DNA of 9,671 nt from an uncultured Bacilli bacterium (lineage in GTDB: Bacteria > Bacillota_I > Bacilli_A > RF39 > UBA660): NCBI GenBank assembly GCA_934130215.1, contig CAKOXR010000036.1, forward strand, positions 1 through 9,671, written 5' to 3'. Below the pieces are notes generated by a model. It saw nothing but the letters and a program-made list of their open reading frames with translations, did not search any database and was not told where the DNA came from. The translations under genes and the position numbers were made by a program. Positions 5,269 to 9,671 of the stretch are shown here, in pieces; the first letter of the stretch is position 1, and each line of letters begins with the position of its first letter.

Positions 5269-7503
5269 TAATTTAACTTTTTTCTTATTATTAGTAATTA
5301 AAACATTTAAAACATTTTTTCTAATTACATCTTTAATATGTCTAGCTCCGAATTCTAAATAATTTGTTTTATTTACTAAATCATCAATAACTAATTCATA
5401 ATCAATACTAACATTATAATTTTGTTCTAGAACTTTTATATTTTCAATTATTATTTTTTTTATTATATTATTATCTAGACTATTAAATGTTATAATATTA
5501 TCTATTCTATTTAAAAATGATTTTGAAAATACATCATTTAAATTATTAAGTGAATTATTATTGAATCCTATTGTATTTGTTTCAAAACCAACATTACTTG
5601 TCATTATAATTATTGTATGATTAAAATTAATATATCTTCCTTTACTATCCTTTATATGACCTTCATCAAGTATTTGATAAAGTAAATTTCTTACACTTTC
5701 ATGGGATTTATCAATTTCATCTAAAATAACAATAGAATTAGGGTTTTCTCTTATTAATTCAAAAAAATTATTATTATCATCATAACCAATATAACCAGAT
5801 GGAGCCCCTATTAATTTACTTACTGAATGTGATTCACTAAATTCACTCATATCAATTTTAAAAACATTTTTCTTAAAAATTTCTTCTCCAAATAGTTGTG
5901 CTAAATATGTTTTACCTACACCTGATGGACCTATAAATAAGTATGATAAACATTCATCCGTTTTATTTAAACATTTTAAATTATAAGAATCTACTAAAGC
6001 ATCTATTATATTATCTTGACCTTTTATTTTTGATTTTAATTTCTTTTTTAAACTCTTTGAATCAAATAAATTATTATCAAAAATATAATCATTTAATTGT
6101 GTTTTCATTTTTATTACGGTTATAACATCCTCAATAGTTACTTTATTTTTATTATTTACAACTAATTCAAGTTCATTTATTTGATTCATTAAATTATTTT
6201 CAATATTTTTATATTCTTCAGCTTTTTTAAAATCGTTTTTAATTAAATATTCCTTTTTTTGTTCTAATGTTTGTTTTAACTTTTTATTTAAATTATTATA
6301 TTCGATTAATTCTTTACTTTCTTTCATACTTGCTTTAGAACAAGCTTCATCTAATAAATCAATTGTTTTATCTGGTTCTTTCCTATCTAAAATATATTTA
6401 GATGATAAATCAACCATTTTTTCAATTAAATCAGGCTCTATTATTACATGATGATATGTTTCATATATATTTTTAATATTATATAAAATATTTAAAACAT
6501 CTTTTTTAGATGGTTCCTCTATAATAATATTTTGAAATCTTCTTTCTAATGCTTTATCTTTTTCAATTGTATTTTTATATTCTTCTTTAGTTGTTGCTCC
6601 TATCATTCTTATTTTACCCCTTGCAAGAGCTGGTTTAAATATATTAGATGCATCAATTGCTCCTTCTGCTCCACCTGCTCCAACAATAGTATGTATTTCA
6701 TCTATAAATAATATTATATCAGGATTATTTTCAACTTCATTTATAATTTTTCTAATTCTTTCTTCAAATTCTCCACGATATTTTGTTCCCGCTACTAATG
6801 ATGCCATATCTATATTTATAATTCTTTTTAATTTTAAACTATTTGGAACTTCATTATTTACAATTTTAGATGCAAGTGCTTCTACTATTGCTGTTTTACC
6901 TACTCCAGCATCTCCTATTAATAGTGGATTATTTTTAGTTCTTCTTGATAATATTTCTATTATTCTTTTAATTTCTTCATCTCTTCCATATATAGGATCT
7001 AATTCATTATTTAATGCTTTTTTATTTAAATCAATTCCAAATTCTTCTAGTAATAATTTTTTGTTTTTTTTCTTATTTATTAATTTTATTTCAAACTCAT
7101 TTATTAATTCTTCAATATCAATTCCCATACTTATAAGAATTCTTATTGCAACTCCTTCTCCTTCTAGTAATAAAGCATATAATAAATGTTTTGGTGTTAC
7201 TTCATTATGATTGTTTTCTTTTGATGCTGTTATTGATTCTTCGATTATTCTTTTTAATAGGGGTGTATATAAAAACCATTCACTTTCTTTTTTTCCTATT
7301 CCAATACTTTCAATTATTGCCTTTTTAAAATTTGAATATTCTAAATTAAATGATTTTAATTTTGTTTTTAAATTTTCATCATTTTTTAAAATTGATAATA
7401 ATAAATGTTCACTTCCTATATAGGGGTGCTTTAATTCTTTCATTTCTATTTTAGCACCTACCATTATTTTTTTTGCTTCTTCAGTAAAATTTCCAAACAT
7501 CAT
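5248..7503 (-). CDS. clpC: ClpC-type AAA+ unfoldase of the Clp protease (diverged)
   Basis: ClpC unfolds proteins and feeds them into ClpP. The 751-residue protein (B. subtilis ClpC about 810) starts MMFGNFTEEA like ClpC. It has two Clp-N repeats (1-140), then the D1 ATPase with Walker A GDAGVGKT (197-204), pore loop GTKYRGEFEER (239-249), Walker B FIDEIH (D268, E269), GATT (302-305) and arginine fingers ERRF (320-323). A short middle coiled coil (about 400-450), much shorter than in ClpB, follows. D2 has Walker A GPSGVGKT (525-532), pore loop GYIGYDD (570-576), Walker B LDEIDK (D595, E596), TSN (635-637), R666 and sensor GAR (719-721). IGF (645-647) matches the ClpP-binding loop. The D1-D2 linker lacks the usual WTGxP motif and the start of D2 is shortened. 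The start has AGGAGG upstream. No ctsR, mcsA or mcsB is adjacent. Confidence 0.93.
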   Translation of the reverse strand: MMFGNFTEEAKKIMVGAKIEMKELKHPYIGSEHLLLSILKNDENLKTKLKSFNLEYSNFKKAIIESIGIGKKESEWFLYTPLLKRIIEESITASKENNHNEVTPKHLLYALLLEGEGVAIRILISMGIDIEELINEFEIKLINKKKNKKLLLEEFGIDLNKKALNNELDPIYGRDEEIKRIIEILSRRTKNNPLLIGDAGVGKTAIVEALASKIVNNEVPNSLKLKRIINIDMASLVAGTKYRGEFEERIRKIINEVENNPDIILFIDEIHTIVGAGGAEGAIDASNIFKPALARGKIRMIGATTKEEYKNTIEKDKALERRFQNIIIEEPSKKDVLNILYNIKNIYETYHHVIIEPDLIEKMVDLSSKYILDRKEPDKTIDLLDEACSKASMKESKELIEYNNLNKKLKQTLEQKKEYLIKNDFKKAEEYKNIENNLMNQINELELVVNNKNKVTIEDVITVIKMKTQLNDYIFDNNLFDSKSLKKKLKSKIKGQDNIIDALVDSYNLKCLNKTDECLSYLFIGPSGVGKTYLAQLFGEEIFKKNVFKIDMSEFSESHSVSKLIGAPSGYIGYDDNNNFFELIRENPNSIVILDEIDKSHESVRNLLYQILDEGHIKDSKGRYINFNHTIIIMTSNVGFETNTIGFNNNSLNNLNDVFSKSFLNRIDNIITFNSLDNNIIKKIIIENIKVLEQNYNVSIDYELVIDDLVNKTNYLEFGARHIKDVIRKNVLNVLITNNKKKVKLKDTLKV

Positions 7504-7519
7504 TTCTCCTCCTATTTTT

Positions 7520-7547
7520 ATTATATGATTTTTTGGTGATTTTCAAA
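7520..7547 (-). promoter_or_regulatory. Promoter of clpC
   Basis: On the minus strand, TATAAT (7525-7520) is preceded by TTTGAA (7547-7542) at 16 bases or TTGAAA (7546-7541) at 15. The start would be near 7513, at the AGGAGG site (7513-7508). A tandem 14-bp repeat lies directly upstream. Confidence 0.55.
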
Positions 7548-7574
7548 CAAAAAATGGTTTACAAAAAATGATTT
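7547..7574. repeat. Tandem 14-bp repeat upstream of the clpC promoter (possible operator)
   Basis: ACAAAAAATGGTTT (7547-7560) is followed at once by ACAAAAAATGATTT (7561-7574), one mismatch in 14. It abuts the clpC -35 region, and ATTTTTTG (inverse of the repeat's CAAAAAAT core) recurs on the other side of the -35 box. It does not match the CtsR heptad or CIRCE consensus. A role in clpC control is inferred from position only. Confidence 0.45.
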
Positions 7575-7581
7575 ATTATTT

Positions 7582-7613
7582 AAAAAAAGATTTAGTTTTT
7601 ATTTCCTAAATCT
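7582..7613 (-). terminator. Intrinsic terminator of the acyl-CoA ligase gene, overlapping its 3' end
   Basis: On the minus strand, AGATTTAG (7613-7606), inside the last codons, pairs with CTAAATCT (7595-7588), which spans the TAA stop. Six T residues follow (7587-7582). It separates the ligase transcript from clpC. Confidence 0.75.
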
Positions 7614-9322
7614 CTATAAGCTACTTTTCCAACTGCTGTTTTAGGGAGTGATGTTCTAAATTCATATTCACTTGGTAAAGCATATTTTGCAATATTTTTA
7701 TAACAATATTTTCTTATTTCTTCCTTTATTTCAAATGTTGGATTAATGTTTGGTTTTAATACAATTACTGCTTTTGGAGTTTGACTTTTTATTTTATGAG
7801 GTATTCCTACTACTGTACATGTATCAACATATTCACATTTGTTTATTATTTCTTCTAATTCAATTGGATATATATTATATCCATTACTTATTATCATTCT
7901 TTTTAATCTTGATGTATAGAATATAAATCCTTCTTCATTCATATATCCTAGATCGCCTGTATGTAACCATGTTTTACCATCATTATGTACAACTAAAGTT
8001 TTTTTTGTTTCTTTATCTTCATTTATATAACCCATCATTAGTGTTGGCCCGGTTATACATATTTCTCCAACATCTTCTTTAGCTTTTTCAATATCTTTTC
8101 CAGGCTCAAATATTTTTACTATCATATCAGGATTTGGAACTCCAAGGGTTCCATTTGTTACATATTTTTCATCTAATTCTGATGTACAACAACAAAATCC
8201 ACATGCTTCAGATAGTCCGTATCCAACTTTTACTACTGCATTACTTCCATGATCTTTTAGGTATTTTTCATATTCTTCTTTTAGTTGTGGACTTAAATAG
8301 TCTCCTCCTACAACTACAACTTTAATATCTTTAAATGCTTTATTTCCTGGATCCATATCATTGATTGACATTTTCAATAATGATGGTACTGCTGGATAAA
8401 CGGTTGGTTTATATTTTTTTAATTCTTTATTAATTCTTTTTGTATTTAGTTGGGGTACTATTATACATTTCATTCCGTTTACTAAACATGTATGTGTACA
8501 AAGTGCTAGTCCAAATACATGAAATATTGGGAGTGCTGATAATACTGATGATCCGGGTTTTATATACTCACATACCGTTGCTGTTTGTAATGCCATTGCA
8601 TTAAAATTTAAATTTGATATTATGATTCCTTTTGGTTTTCCTGTTGTTCCTCCACTATATATTATTGCTGCTGGACTGTTTGAACTTCTTTTTACATATG
8701 TTTCTTCATTATTGCTTTTATTTAAAAATTCTTTCCATGAAATCATGTTTTCTTCTAAATTCATGTCTAATGATGCTTTTATGTTATAAATTGTTTTTAA
8801 TAATTTTCCTAAACTTTCACTTACTGGTACCATTATAAAATGTTTTACTTTAATGTTTCTTGCTTTTTTCATTGCTACATCTGAACAAAATATAATTGAA
8901 CTGTTTGTTTCTTTTAATGCTCTTTCTATATCTTTTGTAGATGATAGTGGATGAATTATATTACATATAGCCCCAATTTTATTTATGGCATATATTAGTG
9001 CAAAACTTTCTGGTGTGTTTGGCATACATATTGTTACACATTCATTTTCTACTATATTATATGTTTTTAAAGCTGATGCAACTTTATCAATTTTTTTCAT
9101 GAATGATTTAAATGTTACTTCATTTCCATAGTATGAATAAGCGATTCTTTTTTCGTTTTTTGATGCTGTTTCTTTTAAATAATCATACATACTTCCATTA
9201 AAATAGTTTAGATGTTCTGGTATATTGTCATAATATTTTAACCATGGTTTTTCCTTGTTTTCTGGTTTTTCGTTTTTTATATATTTTATTAGTTTATCAA
9301 TATAATTATTTACTTTTCCCAT
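7592..9322 (-). CDS. AMP-binding acyl-CoA synthetase / ligase (FadD-like)
   Basis: This enzyme class activates a carboxylic acid with ATP to an acyl-adenylate and then transfers the acyl group to CoA. The 576-residue protein has the complete set of adenylate-forming motifs: P-loop YSGGTTGKPKG (222-232), PIFHVFG (265-271), GYGLSE (367-372), TGDLGY (455-460, with the ATP-ribose-binding D457), the hinge region RLKRMIISNGYNIYPIELE (472-490), and the catalytic lysine region LPKTAVGKVAYR (559-570, K566). Length and order fit medium- or long-chain fatty acyl-CoA ligases, but substrate cannot be read from the sequence; phospholipid recycling or uptake of exogenous fatty acids is plausible. A cysteine cluster CGFCCC (374-379) right after GYGLSE is unusual. 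No signal peptide is seen. The ATG follows AAAGGAG with 5 bases between. It is transcribed from its own promoter and ended by a terminator, so it is probably monocistronic. Confidence 0.9.
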   Translation of the reverse strand: MGKVNNYIDKLIKYIKNEKPENKEKPWLKYYDNIPEHLNYFNGSMYDYLKETASKNEKRIAYSYYGNEVTFKSFMKKIDKVASALKTYNIVENECVTICMPNTPESFALIYAINKIGAICNIIHPLSSTKDIERALKETNSSIIFCSDVAMKKARNIKVKHFIMVPVSESLGKLLKTIYNIKASLDMNLEENMISWKEFLNKSNNEETYVKRSSNSPAAIIYSGGTTGKPKGIIISNLNFNAMALQTATVCEYIKPGSSVLSALPIFHVFGLALCTHTCLVNGMKCIIVPQLNTKRINKELKKYKPTVYPAVPSLLKMSINDMDPGNKAFKDIKVVVVGGDYLSPQLKEEYEKYLKDHGSNAVVKVGYGLSEACGFCCCTSELDEKYVTNGTLGVPNPDMIVKIFEPGKDIEKAKEDVGEICITGPTLMMGYINEDKETKKTLVVHNDGKTWLHTGDLGYMNEEGFIFYTSRLKRMIISNGYNIYPIELEEIINKCEYVDTCTVVGIPHKIKSQTPKAVIVLKPNINPTFEIKEEIRKYCYKNIAKYALPSEYEFRTSLPKTAVGKVAYRDLGNKN

Positions 9323-9382
9323 ATTATCTCCTTTCGTAGTTATGTTGTAACATTAATATTATTACTTCTTTACTACTTTTAT

Positions 9383-9391
9383 ATTATATCA
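9383..9391 (-). promoter_or_regulatory. Extended -10 promoter of the acyl-CoA ligase gene
   Basis: On the minus strand, TGA followed by TATAAT (9388-9383) forms an extended -10 element. No good -35 box lies 16-18 bases upstream. The start would be near 9376, giving a leader of about 54 bases that contains a small ATGTT-AC-AACAT dyad around 9342-9353 and the AAAGGAG site. Confidence 0.5.
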
Positions 9392-9438
9392 CACTTTTTA
9401 ATATTATTTATTATATTAAAGTAAAATCATTTAAAATT

Positions 9439-9474
9439 AAAAAAGATTGAAATTTTTATATTTATTTCAATCTT
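9439..9474 (-). terminator. Intrinsic terminator upstream of the ligase gene
   Basis: AAGATTGAAAT (9443-9453) and ATTTCAATCTT (9464-9474) form a perfect 11-bp stem with a 10-base loop. On the minus strand the stem is followed by a T run (9444-9439). It would end a minus-strand gene lying to the right. That frame's TAA stop (9475-9473) overlaps the stem, as at three genes in this window. Confidence 0.7.
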
Positions 9475-9611
9475 AAAATATAATTTTTGAATTATTTTCT
9501 TCCATCAGATTTGATTGCGGCTTGTACCACAGTTTAGTTCGGTATGCTTTGATATTCTTTTCAACTAATTGACTTAATGTTTTTTCTTTTAAATTTTTTT
9601 GCAGAAAAATA
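9473..9611 (-). pseudogene. Possible 3' remnant of a broken gene (about 45 codons)
   Basis: One minus-strand frame is open from just after a TAG near 9617 to TAA at 9475-9473. It encodes a hydrophilic, helix-like peptide containing LSQLVEKNIKAYRTKLWYK and ending MEENNSKIIF. There is no ATG or ribosome binding site at its start, so it cannot be a complete gene as it stands. Two signs support a real gene end: the stop overlaps an intrinsic terminator as in neighbouring genes, and about 9500-9550 is visibly richer in G+C, with CTG, CCG and CGA codons rare elsewhere here. The 5' part may have been displaced by an element ending near 9612. I do not recognise the family; non-coding DNA is possible. 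Confidence 0.35.
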
Positions 9612-9635
9612 GGGCTCTATCCTAAAATAGACCCC
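9605..9635 (-). terminator. Hairpin and T tract after the right-edge gene (terminator or element end)
   Basis: On the minus strand, GGGGTCTAT (9635-9627) pairs with ATAGAGCCC (9620-9612) with one G-G mismatch and a 6-base loop. TATTTTT (9611-9605) follows. It sits directly after the stop at 9638-9636. It may be a terminator. Read from the other side, GGGCTCTATCC could also be the inverted terminal repeat of an insertion element. Confidence 0.55.
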
Positions 9636-9671
9636 TTACAAAAATGATTTAACATTTTTTCCTTGCATAGA
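9636..9671 (-). CDS. C-terminal end of a minus-strand gene entering from the right
   Basis: The last 11 codons in one minus-strand frame read SMQGKNVKSFL and end in TAA (9638-9636), open to the window edge. The terminator-like hairpin immediately after the stop suggests a real gene end. It is too short to name; a transposase is possible given the nearby inverted repeat, but that is a guess. The ATG inside it could also be chance. Confidence 0.35.
   Translation of the reverse strand, partial: SMQGKNVKSFL

Noticed and set aside
5943..7423. Short plus-strand frames opposite clpC
   Set aside because: Leu/Phe/Ile-rich shadows of an AT-rich gene with no ribosome binding site; the opposite strand encodes a full ClpC.
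7504..7591. CtsR or CIRCE operator before clpC
   Set aside because: Neither the GGTCAAA heptad repeat nor the CIRCE inverted repeat is present; only a different 14-bp tandem repeat is seen.
8134..8838. Plus-strand frames opposite the acyl-CoA ligase
   Set aside because: Leu/His/Phe-rich shadow frames within a complete ligase gene, with no initiation signals.
9323..9382. Riboswitch in the ligase leader
   Set aside because: The leader is about 54 bases with only a 5-bp dyad, too small and simple for a known riboswitch class.
1..9671. Mycoplasma-type code with TGA read as Trp
   Set aside because: All genes are open under the standard bacterial code and Trp is encoded by TGG. The absence of TGA stops is explained by strong TAA preference.

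Overview
The window comes from a very AT-rich, low-GC Gram-positive-type bacterium. It uses Shine-Dalgarno sites of the AGGAGG/GGAGG type, near-consensus TTGAAA/TTTACA-17-TATAAT promoters, a ClpC-type unfoldase and a standard genetic code: Trp is read from TGG and no gene is interrupted by TGA. A reduced-genome Bacilli/Clostridia relative from the gut (RF39/CAG-type Firmicutes) fits best, but this is inference. All complete genes except one are on the minus strand.

Left end (1-2044, minus): the N-terminal part of a small secreted or membrane-anchored protein with its own promoter, then prmC and prfA. prfA is upstream and overlaps prmC by one base (TAATG). This pair makes release factor 1 and the enzyme that methylates its GGQ glutamine.

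Middle (2045-3779): a single plus-strand gene encodes a Bro-N-domain protein with a DinD-like C-terminal half. It has its own strong promoter and sits between prfA and frr (ribosome recycling factor). It shares a bidirectional terminator with frr. Without it, frr, prfA and prmC would form a co-directional translation termination and recycling cluster, so it looks like an insertion.

3757-5147 (minus): a short secreted protein of unknown function with a TTG start, and a 317-residue protein of unknown function with a conserved-looking N-terminal domain, a Tyr/Lys/Asp/Leu-Pro repeat tail and a C-terminal helix.

5248-9322 (minus): a diverged ClpC that keeps both ATPase sites and a ClpP-binding IGF loop but lacks the usual inter-ring WTGxP motif, and an AMP-binding acyl-CoA ligase (FadD-like). 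Each has its own promoter and terminator. The clpC promoter has a tandem 14-bp repeat directly upstream.

Right end (9323-9671): no complete gene. It holds the ligase promoter, a terminator, an open frame of about 45 codons with unusual base composition that looks like the 3' end of a broken gene, another hairpin, and the last 11 codons of a minus-strand gene. This arrangement suggests the border of an insertion element. I see no CRISPR array, tRNA, rRNA or defence island. The most unusual parts are the Bro-N gene in a translation cluster, the diverged ClpC and the right-hand junction.
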